Shown piece by piece: positions 19,360 to 28,736 of a stretch of 64,000 nt of DNA. How positions within the stretch are numbered: the first letter of the stretch is position 1; the number at the start of each line of letters is the position of its first letter. The notes under the pieces are model-generated. The model ran no database searches and was not told the origin of the DNA. It saw only the letters and a list, made by a program, of their open reading frames with translations. The position numbers and the translations under genes are program-made. Source of the DNA: Parashewanella tropica (GTDB lineage: Bacteria > Pseudomonadota > Gammaproteobacteria > Enterobacterales > Shewanellaceae); NCBI RefSeq assembly GCF_004358445.1, contig NZ_CP037951.1, forward strand, positions 1,103,501 to 1,167,500. The letters run 5' to 3'.

Positions 19360-19393
19360 GCAGCAATTAAAGGGATTCACCTTTGATTGCTGC
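19360..19393. terminator. Hairpin between convergent genes
   Basis: 14-bp stem, GCAGCAATTAAAGG paired with CCTTTGATTGCTGC (one G-T pair), six-base loop. No long T-run on either side, so it may be a weak terminator or an RNA end-stabilising hairpin for ndh. Confidence 0.55.
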
Positions 19394-19401
19394 CGTTAGT
19401 G

Positions 19402-19857
19402 TTAATTCCAATCTTTACAAGTCGTTTCGCTACAGCTTAACCCCACCATATCCTTTATATCACCGTTATAAATTTCTGCTTTTGATTGAGTGTTAGTCAC
19501 CACTATGTGTGTTGCATGTTTTTGTACTAGATGGGGATCACTCAACACAACCATTCCGTTTTGGCTTTCTGGTGGCAAAGTTAAAGGTGTATGATTTTCC
19601 CACACAAGCTCAATCGTATTTGTTGACGCATTTTTTATCACATAACAATCCGATGAAAGATGGGCGACTTGGCATAACCCGTATCCAGTCTTAGGCAAAT
19701 CTGGCGTTGAAAAGTTATTAGCATTTACTTTTGTGGGGGCATTGATCTTATAGAATGGCGAAATAGATTGCTGTAAAGGAAGTGTTGAACTGGCTGAGAC
19801 AAATGGAATAGTAAAAATAGAAAAGGTTAAGCACAGGGCTTTAGATAATGTGTTCAT
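19402..19857 (-). CDS. Small secreted four-cysteine protein (C-x4-C-x2-W family)
   Basis: 151 residues with a signal peptide cleaved after VSA (residue 22). The mature part has a first cysteine pair in GLCQVAHLSSDCYV and a C-terminal pair in the ending GLSCSETTCKDWN. The same ending occurs in the proteins at 23007 and 23524, so this is a paralogous family, with probable disulfides in the periplasm or outside. The middle is beta-strand rich (TIELVWENHTPLTLPP). No recognised family. GGAG ribosome site upstream. Function unknown. Confidence 0.65.
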   Translation of the reverse strand: MNTLSKALCLTFSIFTIPFVSASSTLPLQQSISPFYKINAPTKVNANNFSTPDLPKTGYGLCQVAHLSSDCYVIKNASTNTIELVWENHTPLTLPPESQNGMVVLSDPHLVQKHATHIVVTNTQSKAEIYNGDIKDMVGLSCSETTCKDWN

Positions 19858-19966
19858 TCTACGCTCCTACTGCATGTATCTTTTAGTAACGTATAGATAC
19901 TACAAGGCTATAGGAAATAAGTAAGTTAAGAATGATTAATTTTTAAAATAGGGAATAAAATGAAAA

Positions 19967-20042
19967 TGGTGCCCGAACCCGGAATCGAACCAGGGACACG
20001 AGGATTTTCAATCCTCTGCTCTACCAACTGAGCTATTCGGGC
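19967..20042 (-). tRNA. tRNA-Phe (GAA)
   Basis: 76-nt cloverleaf with 3' CCA encoded. Anticodon loop TTGAAAA between GAGGA/TCCTC stems gives GAA. Acceptor GCCCGAA pairs with TTCGGGC; GGTTCGATTCC T-arm is standard. Identical to the copy at 20189. Confidence 0.97.
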
Positions 20043-20092
20043 AATGAGATAAACAAATTGTCTATCTGTTCTCCTTTAAATAAGGAGAGAAA

Positions 20093-20168
<76 letters not shown>

Positions 20169-20188
20169 ACATTCTTCAAAATTAAATA

Positions 20189-20264
20189 TGGTGCCCGAAC
20201 CCGGAATCGAACCAGGGACACGAGGATTTTCAATCCTCTGCTCTACCAACTGAGCTATTCGGGC
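20189..20264 (-). tRNA. tRNA-Phe (GAA), second copy
   Basis: 76 nt, base-for-base the same as the tRNA at 19967. First gene of the leftward cluster; only about 20 to 50 bases separate the three genes, so they are processed from one transcript. Confidence 0.97.
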
Positions 20265-20427
20265 TTACTTTATTCAGGTCGCATCTACCTTTGGGTAGGC
20301 TGTCTGTCGAAGCGGGCGTAATCATATAGCGGAGTGTTCAACCTCGCAAGCTCTTTTTAATAAAAGAATGTTTGATTGCTGAGTAAGTGTTCAATCTTGT
20401 TGTAATGTCACAGTTTCTAGTACTGAA

Positions 20428-20462
20428 AGGCAATAAAAAAGGTCGCCGTAGCGACCTTTAGA
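20428..20462 (-). terminator. Terminator of the Fe-alcohol dehydrogenase gene
   Basis: Stem AAAGGTCGC/GCGACCTTT with a four-base loop followed, reading leftwards, by TTTTTTATT. It lies 20 bases after the gene's stop. Confidence 0.88.
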
Positions 20463-20481
20463 TAAATATTGTTCGATTTTA

Positions 20482-21630
20482 TTAAAGTGCGTTTTTGAAG
20501 ATTTGGCAGATTTCTTCGTGAGTCGCTTGTTTAGGGTTAGTGAAACCACAAGCATCTTTTAACGCATTGTCAGCCAAAGTCGGAATATCTTCCTCATTAA
20601 CACCTAACTCAGTTAAAGACGCTGGAATATCAATGCGTGCAGAAAGTGCTTTAATTGCTTCAATACCAGCAGCCGCACCTTGCTCGTCACTCATTTCAGC
20701 TACATCAACACCCATTGCAATGGCTACATCTTTTAAACGAGCTGGAACCACTTGTGCGTTGTACTCTTGTACGTGTGGTAAAAGTAACGCATTACATACA
20801 CCGTGTGGAAGGTCATAGAAACCACCAAGTTGGTGAGCCATTGCATGAACATAACCTAAGCTTGCGTTGTTAAACGCCATACCAGCTAAGAACTGAGCGT
20901 AAGCCATTTGCTCACGAGCATTGATGTTTTGACCATCTTTAACCGCATTTTCTAAGTTGTCTCTGATAAGCTCAATCGCTTTGATTGCACATGCATCAGT
21001 AATTGGGTTAGCCGCGATAGAAACGTAAGCTTCAATAGCGTGAGTTAATGCGTCCATACCAGTCGCTGCAGTTAGCGCTTTTGGTTTTTTGATCATTAGC
21101 TCAGGATCGTTTACAGATAAGATAGGTGTAGTGTTCTTATCAACGATTGCCATTTTAATATGACGGTCTTCATCAGTAATGATGCAGAAACGAGTCATCT
21201 CACTTGCAGTACCAGCAGTAGTGTTGATTGCAACTAGAGGCAGTTGTGGTTGAGCAGAAACATCAACGCCTTCGTAGTCTTTAATGCTGCCACCATTAGT
21301 TGCAACTAAAGCAATACCTTTAGCACAATCGTGTGGAGAACCACCGCCTAAAGAAATAACAAAGTCACAGTCATTTTCTTTTAGGATTTTTAGACCTGCT
21401 TCAACATTACCAACGGTTGGGTTAGGTTGAGTGCCATCAAAAATGAAAGACTCAATACTAACATCGGCAAGTTTAGCAACTAAGCCGCCTGCAATGCCGA
21501 TTTCAACTAATGGCTTGTCGCTAACAATAAGTGCACGTTTGAAGCCTAAAGTTTTGATATCACCAATGGCGTCATCTACAGCGCCTTGACCTAATACATT
21601 GACTGAAGGAATAAAAAATTTAGCAGCCAT
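20482..21630 (-). CDS. adhB: Iron-containing (group III) alcohol dehydrogenase
   Basis: 382 residues, the length of Zymomonas ADH II and E. coli Yia[12 protein letters not shown] is the NAD loop; metal ligands are Asp and His in [13 protein letters not shown] and the histidines of [26 protein letters not shown] positions spaced as in the family. It interconverts short alcohols and aldehydes with NAD(H), typically in fermentation. AAAGGAAC ribosome site. A CRP/FNR-like site 126 bases upstream suggests control by oxygen or cAMP. Single gene next to the tRNA cluster. YiaY-type naming is an equally good choice. Confidence 0.85.
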   Translation of the reverse strand: MAAKFFIPSVNVLGQGAVDDAIGDIKTLGFKRALIVSDKPLVEIGIAGGLVAKLADVSIESFIFDGTQPNPTVGNVEAGLKILKENDCDFVISLGGGSPHDCAKGIALVATNGGSIKDYEGVDVSAQPQLPLVAINTTAGTASEMTRFCIITDEDRHIKMAIVDKNTTPILSVNDPELMIKKPKALTAATGMDALTHAIEAYVSIAANPITDACAIKAIELIRDNLENAVKDGQNINAREQMAYAQFLAGMAFNNASLGYVHAMAHQLGGFYDLPHGVCNALLLPHVQEYNAQVVPARLKDVAIAMGVDVAEMSDEQGAAAGIEAIKALSARIDIPASLTELGVNEEDIPTLADNALKDACGFTNPKQATHEEICQIFKNAL

Positions 21631-21755
21631 AATGCGTTCCTTTTATAAAGTTTAAATTTAATGTTTAAATGCAATTCCATTTAGTTCTCAACGAAAATTA
21701 AAGGGGATTACCTCTGCTTTCGACTAATAAGTTAACAAGGTCAAAATGACTGCGC

Positions 21756-21771
21756 TGTGATTTAGATCAAA
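21756..21771. promoter_or_regulatory. CRP/FNR-like site upstream of adhB
   Basis: TGTGA-N6-TCAAA; inside it GTGAT-N4-ATCAA matches nine of ten FNR consensus positions. It lies 126 bases upstream of adhB in a 350-base divergent gap that otherwise shows only AT-rich DNA. Regulation is inferred. Confidence 0.45.
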
Positions 21772-21980
21772 CATTCTAAATGCTTAAAAATAATGATGAA
21801 GTTTGTGTAAGCTATGTCTGTTTTTTTATAAAATATTGACGCGTTATCACGCTATTTCATGGGGCTGTTTTAAAATCACAAATTGAGAATTTTTTCTTTT
21901 TTACTTTGGTGTGGAGTAAATATTCTATATCATTCCAACTAACTAGCTAATGGCTTTGCATTTTCTAAAATGGATTAAGA

Positions 21981-22553
21981 ATGATGTTTGACTTAAAAGT
22001 TGCGGTTAACCGATCAGAAAAAGGATTCACTCTAATAGAGTTGGTAATGGTTATTGTGATTTTAGGGATCATAGGCGTTGTTGCTTTGCCTAAGTTCATG
22101 GATTTTAAGAAAGACGCAAGGATTGCGAAACTGCATGAGATTGCTGCATCCTTAAAGGCGGCTGTAAATTTAGCTCACACTAAAGCCGTAATGCTGAATG
22201 TACCAAAAGAGGGGAATCCAAGAATTGATATTGATGGAATAGGTCAGGGGGTTTTGTTCCGCTTTCAATATCCTTATGCAAATGCTAATGGAATTAAGCA
22301 ATGGATAGATATGGATATTAAGGGATGGGGACGGACAAATGATAATACAAAAAATGAATTAGTGAGTAATGGAGCTACTTCTGCTTTTTTTCCAGGAAGA
22401 CCTGCTTATAATATTACTTTTGGTGAATTGACAGGTAATGGTTCCCAGGGAGGCAGTACTACAGCACCTCAACATACGCATTGTTTTGTTCAATATGCCA
22501 ATGCAACAGCAACAGATACTCCTAAAGTCACAATAGTAACAACTGGCTGCTAA
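21981..22553 (+). CDS. MSHA-like type IV prepilin
   Basis: 190 residues. Leader ends EKG and is followed by FTLIELVMVIVILGIIGVVALPKF, with the conserved glutamate five residues after the cleavage site. The long hydrophobic helix, KAAVNLAHTKAV segment and a C-terminal cysteine pair (THCFVQYANA ... TTGC) are as in MshA-type pilins. The leader is long (about 14 residues). Orphan: no pilus assembly genes nearby. Ribosome site weak. Confidence 0.85.
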   Translation: MMFDLKVAVNRSEKGFTLIELVMVIVILGIIGVVALPKFMDFKKDARIAKLHEIAASLKAAVNLAHTKAVMLNVPKEGNPRIDIDGIGQGVLFRFQYPYANANGIKQWIDMDIKGWGRTNDNTKNELVSNGATSAFFPGRPAYNITFGELTGNGSQGGSTTAPQHTHCFVQYANATATDTPKVTIVTTGC

Positions 22554-22564
22554 TTGTTGCCTTA

Positions 22565-22849
<285 letters not shown>

Positions 22850-23006
22850 TCAGTTACAGCAAGGGTTTCAGAGAATATGTACCAAGCAAGCGTGGTGACT
22901 ATTGATTACCTTGAAAAGCGGCATTTTACTATAAAAGTCGGCTATGCGTAACACAATTGATAACACACATGTATCGTTGCAAGCTGTAAGTGAAATCTAA
23001 TCGTAT

Positions 23007-23432
23007 TTATTGCCAGTCTGAGCAATGGCTGGTATCACAAATTAATCCTACCCAGTTTTTGATTTGACCAGTAAATACCTGCTTGTTTGTCATTTTATTG
23101 AGAACAACGGCAGATACTTCTTCTACTACTTTATCATTGCCGAATATTTTTTCAGATTGTGGAGTAATGTCCATTGTCATATGGTCTGGCACTGGAGCCG
23201 TTACTGTCCAAGTGATAGTAAGAGTGTCATTACTCGTATTCTTTATGGGGGTACAGGTTTTGATAATGGGATCTGATTTTTGTTCGTTATTACAGGCTTC
23301 AGCACCTGTAGTCGATGTGATGTTATGTAAGGAATAATTATTAGCTAAGTTGTGTATAGCCAGTGTATTTACCGCAGAAAATGAATTAAGGCTGTATAGG
23401 GTTAGGCTTATAAATAGTGCTGACTTTCTCAT
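23007..23432 (-). CDS. Small secreted four-cysteine protein (C-x4-C-x2-W family)
   Basis: 141 residues, signal peptide ending FSA (residue 19). First cysteine pair EACNNEQKSDPIIKTC, last pair in VGLICDTSHCSDWQ at the very C-terminus, equivalent to the ends of the proteins at 19402 and 23524. Central LTITWTV and MTMDITPQ strands parallel the first family member. AAAAGG ribosome site. Unknown function; probably periplasmic or secreted with disulfides. Confidence 0.65.
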   Translation of the reverse strand: MRKSALFISLTLYSLNSFSAVNTLAIHNLANNYSLHNITSTTGAEACNNEQKSDPIIKTCTPIKNTSNDTLTITWTVTAPVPDHMTMDITPQSEKIFGNDKVVEEVSAVVLNKMTNKQVFTGQIKNWVGLICDTSHCSDWQ

Positions 23433-23523
23433 GTTGATACCTTTTTGAGTTTATTGAAAATAGCCATAGAAATGAGAATGGATGAATGAGCGACCCATGA
23501 ACTTGAACTAAGTTTCTCTTTTA

Positions 23524-23961
23524 TCACTTCCATCGTCTGCACTGAACATCATTACAAATAATCCCTTGCTTGTTGTGGAGAAAGCCCCAAAAAAGCACTT
23601 TGTGAGTAATGGGATTTACTACTTTTGCAAATTCTGGAATGAAAAAGTGTCGCGAGAAAAATAGAGTGCCAGTGTTGTTTCTAAGAGTGATTTTACCCGC
23701 GTGGACACCAAATACGATGTGTGCTTCTAAACTATCTTGTGCATTAAATACGAATATAGGCATGCAGGTTCTATAACTGGCACTGTCCGTAGCTTTGCAA
23801 AGTTCCAAACCATTTTTAGGCGGGATTGGAGCAAAGTTACTATCGAAATGCATATGTTTGGTGAACATATCCTGAGTCTGATCTGATGCTAAGACAGAAT
23901 ATGAAAATGCAGAGTATGAAAATAATAGCAATAGGGGAAACACACGTTTTAGGTATGACAT
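23524..23961 (-). CDS. Small secreted four-cysteine protein (C-x4-C-x2-W family)
   Basis: 145 residues from the ATG at 23961, chosen because AGGCAG lies seven bases upstream; an ATG 24 bases earlier has none. Signal peptide ends near VLAS. Cysteine pair ELCKATDSASYRTCMPI, final pair GIICNDVQCRRWK. Lies head-to-tail with its relative at 23007 with a gap of about 90 bases, suggesting local duplication. Function unknown. Confidence 0.62.
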   Translation of the reverse strand: MSYLKRVFPLLLLFSYSAFSYSVLASDQTQDMFTKHMHFDSNFAPIPPKNGLELCKATDSASYRTCMPIFVFNAQDSLEAHIVFGVHAGKITLRNNTGTLFFSRHFFIPEFAKVVNPITHKVLFWGFLHNKQGIICNDVQCRRWK

Positions 23962-24055
23962 TTTACTGCCTATATAGTGGTTCATTTAAGGCACTATACC
24001 AAGTAGTAATTCGACAATGATTACCTATACATGTGCTTTTGGTTAACACTTTTTC

Positions 24056-24085
24056 ATAAAAAAGGCACTCGGATGAGTGCCTTAG
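24056..24085 (-). terminator. Terminator of trhP
   Basis: Stem AAGGCACTC/GAGTGCCTT with loop GGAT and, reading leftwards, a run of seven T. It lies 20 bases after the trhP stop. Confidence 0.88.
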
Positions 24086-24104
24086 ATTTTTCCGTTATTG
24101 GAAT

Positions 24105-25490
24105 TTAAACCGTTGCGGTTTTTTCAGCTTGTGGGTTACGAGTATCTTGCCCACTTTGCAAGTTTCGTAGCAATATGCCTTTATCTAGATCCACTTCTTT
24201 AGGAACATCAAGATATACGATATGACCGTTGCCTAACCCTGCCTCTACTGCTTCACCTTTACGGTTTTCTAAGCCTTCAATTTTCAGGTTCATGTTACCT
24301 TGTGGCGTCATTAGCTCAACGCTGTCGCCAACCATAAATTTGTTTTTTACATCGATTTCAGCTAAACCAGCAGCGTTACGAACACCAGTAAGTTCACCAC
24401 AGAATTGCTGAGTGTCACTTACCGAATACCCGTAATCGTAATTTTGATATTCATCATGCACGTGACGACGTAAAAATCCTTCGGTATATCCACGGTGAGC
24501 CAAGCCTTCCAATTGACGCATCAAATTCGGGTTGAACTCTTTACCCGCTACGGCATCAGCAATGGCTTGCTTATATAACTGAGCAGTACGAGCAACGTAG
24601 TAGAAAGACTTAGTACGGCCTTCGATTTTTAAAGAATCGACCCCAATTTTGGTCAAGCGTTCAACGTGTTGAATTGCACGTAAATCTTTTGAATTCATGA
24701 TGTAGGTGCCATGCTCATCTTCAAAGGCAGGCATGTATTCACCAGGACGATTGGCTTCTTGAAGCAGATAAATATTATCGGTAGCTGAGCCTTCACCTAA
24801 AGTTGGCTTTTCAATCTGAACGCCATTATCGTTAGGGTTAACCGCGACTACATCACCACTTTCATCTTCTTTAGCTTCATGGGCATCGTACTTCCAACGA
24901 CAAGCGTTAGTGCAAGTGCCTTGGTTTGGATCACGTTTATTGATGTAACCAGAAAGTAAGCAGCGACCTGAATAAGCCATACATAGAGCGCCATGAACGA
25001 ATACTTCTAATTCGATATCTGGGCAACGTTGGCGGATTTCTTCGATTTCATCAAGTGAAAGTTCACGAGACAAGATCACACGTTTGATACCTTGTTGTTC
25101 CCAAAACTTCACTGAAGCCCAGTTAATTGCGTTCGCTTGAACTGATAGGTGAACTTCTTGATCTGGAAAAGCCTCGCGAACCATCATGATAAGACCAGGA
25201 TCAGACATGATCAATGCATCTGGTTTCATTGAAACCACTGGTTCCATGTCACGAATGTATGTTTTTAATTTGGCATTGTGCGGGGCAATGTTACTTACTA
25301 CATAAAGCTTTTTGCCTAATTCATGAGCTTCATCTATGCCTGTTTTTAGATTTTCTAGCTTAAAGTCGTTGTTGCGAACTCGCAAGCTATAACGAGGCTG
25401 GCCGGCATATACAGCATCTGCGCCATAGGCAAAAGCGTAACGCATATTTTTAAGGGTGCCTGCAGGAGACAATAGCTCAGGTGTAAACAT
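24105..25490 (-). CDS. trhP: tRNA 5-hydroxyuridine synthesis protein TrhP (U32 family)
   Basis: 461 residues from the ATG at 25490, where the protein begins MFTPELLSPAGTLKNMRYAF as in E. coli YegQ. U32 signature ELEVFVHGALCMAYSGRCLLS near residue 165 is split here by the cysteines that, with CTNAC, are likely Fe-S ligands. TrhP hydroxylates uridine 34 of certain tRNAs using prephenate-derived chemistry. C-terminal beta domain complete. Earlier reading frame start (12 codons upstream) is not supported. Single gene with a strong terminator. Confidence 0.9.
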   Translation of the reverse strand: MFTPELLSPAGTLKNMRYAFAYGADAVYAGQPRYSLRVRNNDFKLENLKTGIDEAHELGKKLYVVSNIAPHNAKLKTYIRDMEPVVSMKPDALIMSDPGLIMMVREAFPDQEVHLSVQANAINWASVKFWEQQGIKRVILSRELSLDEIEEIRQRCPDIELEVFVHGALCMAYSGRCLLSGYINKRDPNQGTCTNACRWKYDAHEAKEDESGDVVAVNPNDNGVQIEKPTLGEGSATDNIYLLQEANRPGEYMPAFEDEHGTYIMNSKDLRAIQHVERLTKIGVDSLKIEGRTKSFYYVARTAQLYKQAIADAVAGKEFNPNLMRQLEGLAHRGYTEGFLRRHVHDEYQNYDYGYSVSDTQQFCGELTGVRNAAGLAEIDVKNKFMVGDSVELMTPQGNMNLKIEGLENRKGEAVEAGLGNGHIVYLDVPKEVDLDKGILLRNLQSGQDTRNPQAEKTATV

Positions 25491-25751
25491 AAATACTCTC
25501 AAATTTTCCAGTAACAACACCGCCACTCGCGGGGGAGCGTATTTTACTTAATCCAGCCATTAGTATGCAAATTAATCCGACAAAATTACTCGGTTTTTGA
25601 TTTGTATCAATGCGCTTAAAAAATATGTACTAGAAATAAATAGAAAATTCTTAGAAAACGACTTGTCAATTCAGGGGTTTCGATCCATATTTTAGTGAAT
25701 AAATATTGCGCAGTAGTTAAAAATAATAATCAGCTACAAAAGGACATACGC

Positions 25752-27281
25752 GTGTTAATTTTAGGGATAGCCATAACTCTTGCGATAGCTTTAGTTATGA
25801 TTAGCTGGATACTGTTTAAAAAGATCAGAGAATCTCATCATGAAGATGAATTCATTAGCCAGCTGTCAAGCAAAATCGCTCACCAGATTGAGCATCGTGC
25901 ACCATTAAAAATGTACGATGTTCCACTACGTTACACCATTCTGTATTCTTCGATAGCAAACTTTCTTAAAGTAATCCCTCCACCTACAGGTTTAGACAAA
26001 CTTACTGGCTTGATGAATCGGATTGGGCTTAAAAGCCGTTTAGCCATGTTAATGCCAGTAAAATCAGGATTTTTTGTTCTTCTGGATATCCATCGCTTTC
26101 GATTCGTTAACAATATGTTTGGGTTTTCATTGGGTGATCAATTATTAAAGCGATTCACAGATAGATTAAAAAACATGCCTCAACGGCCTAAGTTGATGGC
26201 GAGAATGAGCGGGGCTGAATTCTTTTTATATTTTGAGCATCATCTGCCAACAGAAGAATTACTTGAATTACAGCAGCAATTGCAGGCTCCTTTAATCATC
26301 AATAATACTCCCATCAGCGTAAAGCTAAAAATGGCGGTGTTAGGGTTAAAAGAACATCATTCTGATGTTAGTACCATGCTAAAGCGCTTAGATCTTGCTC
26401 TAAAAAAGTCCGTAACCAACCCGTTACTTTTTTCAAGTTATCAAGCGGGGGATGACAGGATTCAAGACCGAGAATTGGCCATTATTGCTGCTATTCCTAA
26501 AGCCTTAAAAAAAGATGAAATGTACGTTGTATATCAACCAAAAGAGTCATTACCTTGTAGTGGATTTTCCCAAGTTGAAGCATTGATTCGATGGAACCAC
26601 AACGAAATCGGGCTTATTTCACCATCAGAGTTTATTCCATTGGCTGAGCGAGCTGGGATGATCGATATAATCAGTCAATGGGTGTTAGATAAGGTATTGG
26701 CTCAGCAGGTATTATGGCGCAGTTCTGGGCTTTATACTCAAGTTGGGGTTAACTTATCATCCTCTGATTTATGCTGTGATAATTTGGTGAGAGACATCAA
26801 AAGAGGTCTAGAGAAGCACAACCTTCCAGGCGATTGCTTAAGCATAGAGTTAACAGAAAGCAGCCTGATGGAAGATACATTAAAAGCGACTCAAACTTTG
26901 CACTTATTACGTGATTTAGGGATTTCTATTGCCATTGATGATTTTGGAACAGGTCACTCTTCATTGGCGTATTTAAAAAAACTTCCGATAGATGAAGTGA
27001 AAGTAGATCGCTCGTTCTTGGAAGGTATTTTTAATGATAAAGCTTCTCTATTTATCCTTGAAACCAGTATTAGCTTACCTAAAAAGTTAGGCTTAGATGT
27101 CACGGTGGAGGGCGTTGAAACCAAAAAGGTTCGAGAGTTACTCTTAAGAATGGGAGTTAATAAAATCCAAGGTAAATTTTATTCTGAACCTCTAAAGCCT
27201 TTTGAATTAGAATTGCAATGGGATGAACTCAGCAAAACTAGAATTGCTGAGTTAACTCGGCCATCAATGTATTTGGTATAG
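25752..27281 (+). CDS. Membrane EAL-domain phosphodiesterase with degenerate GGDEF
   Basis: 509 residues from the GTG at 25752, preferred because AAAAGGA lies eight bases upstream; a GTG at 25695 lacks a site. One N-terminal membrane helix (first 25 residues). The GGDEF domain is degenerate (MSGAEFF in place of GGDEF). The EAL domain keeps EALIRW, the Asn of VNLSSSDL, ELTESSL, IDDFGTGHSS, KVDRSF, VEGVET and the Gln of IQGKF, the full c-di-GMP hydrolysis set. So it likely degrades c-di-GMP while the GGDEF half senses GTP. Its last 44 bases overlap the convergent ybgC gene. Confidence 0.88.
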   Translation: MLILGIAITLAIALVMISWILFKKIRESHHEDEFISQLSSKIAHQIEHRAPLKMYDVPLRYTILYSSIANFLKVIPPPTGLDKLTGLMNRIGLKSRLAMLMPVKSGFFVLLDIHRFRFVNNMFGFSLGDQLLKRFTDRLKNMPQRPKLMARMSGAEFFLYFEHHLPTEELLELQQQLQAPLIINNTPISVKLKMAVLGLKEHHSDVSTMLKRLDLALKKSVTNPLLFSSYQAGDDRIQDRELAIIAAIPKALKKDEMYVVYQPKESLPCSGFSQVEALIRWNHNEIGLISPSEFIPLAERAGMIDIISQWVLDKVLAQQVLWRSSGLYTQVGVNLSSSDLCCDNLVRDIKRGLEKHNLPGDCLSIELTESSLMEDTLKATQTLHLLRDLGISIAIDDFGTGHSSLAYLKKLPIDEVKVDRSFLEGIFNDKASLFILETSISLPKKLGLDVTVEGVETKKVRELLLRMGVNKIQGKFYSEPLKPFELELQWDELSKTRIAELTRPSMYLV

Positions 27282-27651
27282 CTGCTAACTGCCTATTGGT
27301 ATTCATGCAAACCATTTCGATTTTTGCAATAACGGCAGGCTTAGTGGCATTAGGACGATAAATCTCTTGATGCCAAACGGTACGATACTGACTTTCAATA
27401 TAAAATTGAGTCCTTACATCAATAATATCACTAAACTCAACGCCTTCTTGGCATGTCATTTCACTCTTATAAACGGCAAAGCCAAGTTGCTCTTGTTCCC
27501 ATAGCTGCTTTAATCTTTTCGCACCAATGACATGCTCTCTAGCTCTTTCAAAATACTTTAAAAAATTTGGATGGTATACCACTCCTGAAAAATCAGTGTC
27601 TTCGTAATAAATTTGGATGGGAAAGTGAAACGTTTGGCTTAGATTGCGCAT
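27238..27651 (-). CDS. ybgC: Acyl-CoA thioesterase YbgC-like
   Basis: 137 residues from the ATG at 27651 (an upstream TTG would add seven residues). Hot-dog fold signature YYEDTDFSGVVYHPNFLKYF contains the catalytic aspartate of the 4-hydroxybenzoyl-CoA thioesterase family. YbgC proteins hydrolyse short acyl-CoAs and often sit with tol-pal; here the gene is away from tol-pal, so it may be a second thioesterase. Convergent and overlapping with the EAL gene by 44 bases. Confidence 0.8.
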   Translation of the reverse strand: MRNLSQTFHFPIQIYYEDTDFSGVVYHPNFLKYFERAREHVIGAKRLKQLWEQEQLGFAVYKSEMTCQEGVEFSDIIDVRTQFYIESQYRTVWHQEIYRPNATKPAVIAKIEMVCMNTNRQLAAIPNTLMAELTQQF

Positions 27652-27714
27652 AAGTTTAAAAACGGTAAACAAATATAGCTTAAGTTTACCGTCGCAAGAG
27701 AAGATTAGATAGTT

Positions 27715-28146
27715 TCAGTTTGGAATAACACTCTTATTATCACAATGATAAAGAGTTGTTTGTTGATCTCCATTGTATTTTATATCAATGACCATAAACG
27801 AACCTTTAGGGCCAATTGAAATCGAATTTGTTGTGAGGATTTCGTTTAAATCATTGTCGTACATATGGCTTGTGAAGCTAAGTCCGATGTATTTGTTATC
27901 TTGGTCATCTGAAACTACTCGAGCGCCGTTGTTTATAGAGTAATACAAACGATAGAGTGGAAAATCGGAGTTAGTATCAACGCTTCCTCTTGTTTTCAAA
28001 ACTTGACACTGAGCAAGCAAAACGGATACTCCCGTTGCTTTATGATCAGATAATGCTTGAAAAGAATTTGTGTTTATTTGTGCGTTTGCATAATGACATA
28101 AGAAAAATAAAGCTAGGCTACAACCTAATAAAGCTGGCTTTTTCAT
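27715..28146 (-). CDS. Hypothetical secreted protein
   Basis: 143 residues from the ATG at 28146, which has GGAGA seven bases upstream; an in-frame ATG four codons earlier overlaps that site. Signal peptide ends YANA. The mature part is beta-rich with two cysteines (LLAQCQV and LYHCDN). It resembles the four-cysteine secreted proteins in size and setting but lacks their C-x4-C-x2-W ending, so I do not place it in that family. Confidence 0.55.
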   Translation of the reverse strand: MKKPALLGCSLALFFLCHYANAQINTNSFQALSDHKATGVSVLLAQCQVLKTRGSVDTNSDFPLYRLYYSINNGARVVSDDQDNKYIGLSFTSHMYDNDLNEILTTNSISIGPKGSFMVIDIKYNGDQQTTLYHCDNKSVIPN

Positions 28147-28262
28147 AGATTTCTCCATGCAGATATTGGGTTTTAGTCTCTGAAGTGGAAATAACAGAGA
28201 GTCGTCTTATGATAAGCGCAAGATAGGGGGGAGAGTTAGTTAAAAGAGTTTTATCTTATAGG

Positions 28263-28736
28263 TTACTTTAATAGTTCATTATCAATAGTTATAAAATGGT
28301 TTGCAGAGTCGATAAGAGACTTAGCAGTCAAACTTGGCACACCATATACAGTGGATTGAGTACCGAAAACAGTTTTGACTCTATCCAGTAACAGGCTAAA
28401 GTCCCCATCGTCTGAGAGTAAAACAACTTTATCAACGTTTTTCGCAGCTTCATACACGTCTAGGGTTATACCCACATCCCAGTCGCCTTTCGCTGAGCCA
28501 TCTGTACGCTGAATAAATGGCTTAAGTTTTACATCAAATCCGATATGCCTTAAAGCATCTTGAAACTTAATTTGACCGTCATCATTTCGCGCAATGGCAT
28601 AGGCGTTTGCTATGGTTATATCACCTTGTTTACTAAGTTGAGACCAAAATTTACGATAGTCAAATTGGCGACCGTAAGCTTCTTTAGTGGTGTAATAAAT
28701 ATTTTGAACATCGACAAATACAGCGATTTTTTTCAC
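28263..28736 (-). CDS. NYN-domain (LabA/DUF88) putative RNase
   Basis: 157 residues, GTG start with AAGGAGC upstream and overlapping the stop of the upstream hydrolase gene as GTGA. PIN-like NYN fold: acidic residues in VFVDVQNIYY, KGDWDVGITLDV and LLSDDGDFSLLL form the expected metal cluster. NYN proteins are endoribonucleases or RNA-processing factors. The four-base overlap argues for translational coupling with the hydrolase at 28733. Confidence 0.8.
   Translation of the reverse strand: MKKIAVFVDVQNIYYTTKEAYGRQFDYRKFWSQLSKQGDITIANAYAIARNDDGQIKFQDALRHIGFDVKLKPFIQRTDGSAKGDWDVGITLDVYEAAKNVDKVVLLSDDGDFSLLLDRVKTVFGTQSTVYGVPSLTAKSLIDSANHFITIDNELLK

Noticed and set aside
27715..28146. Fourth member of the C-x4-C-x2-W secreted family
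   Set aside because: Only two cysteines and a different C-terminal end.
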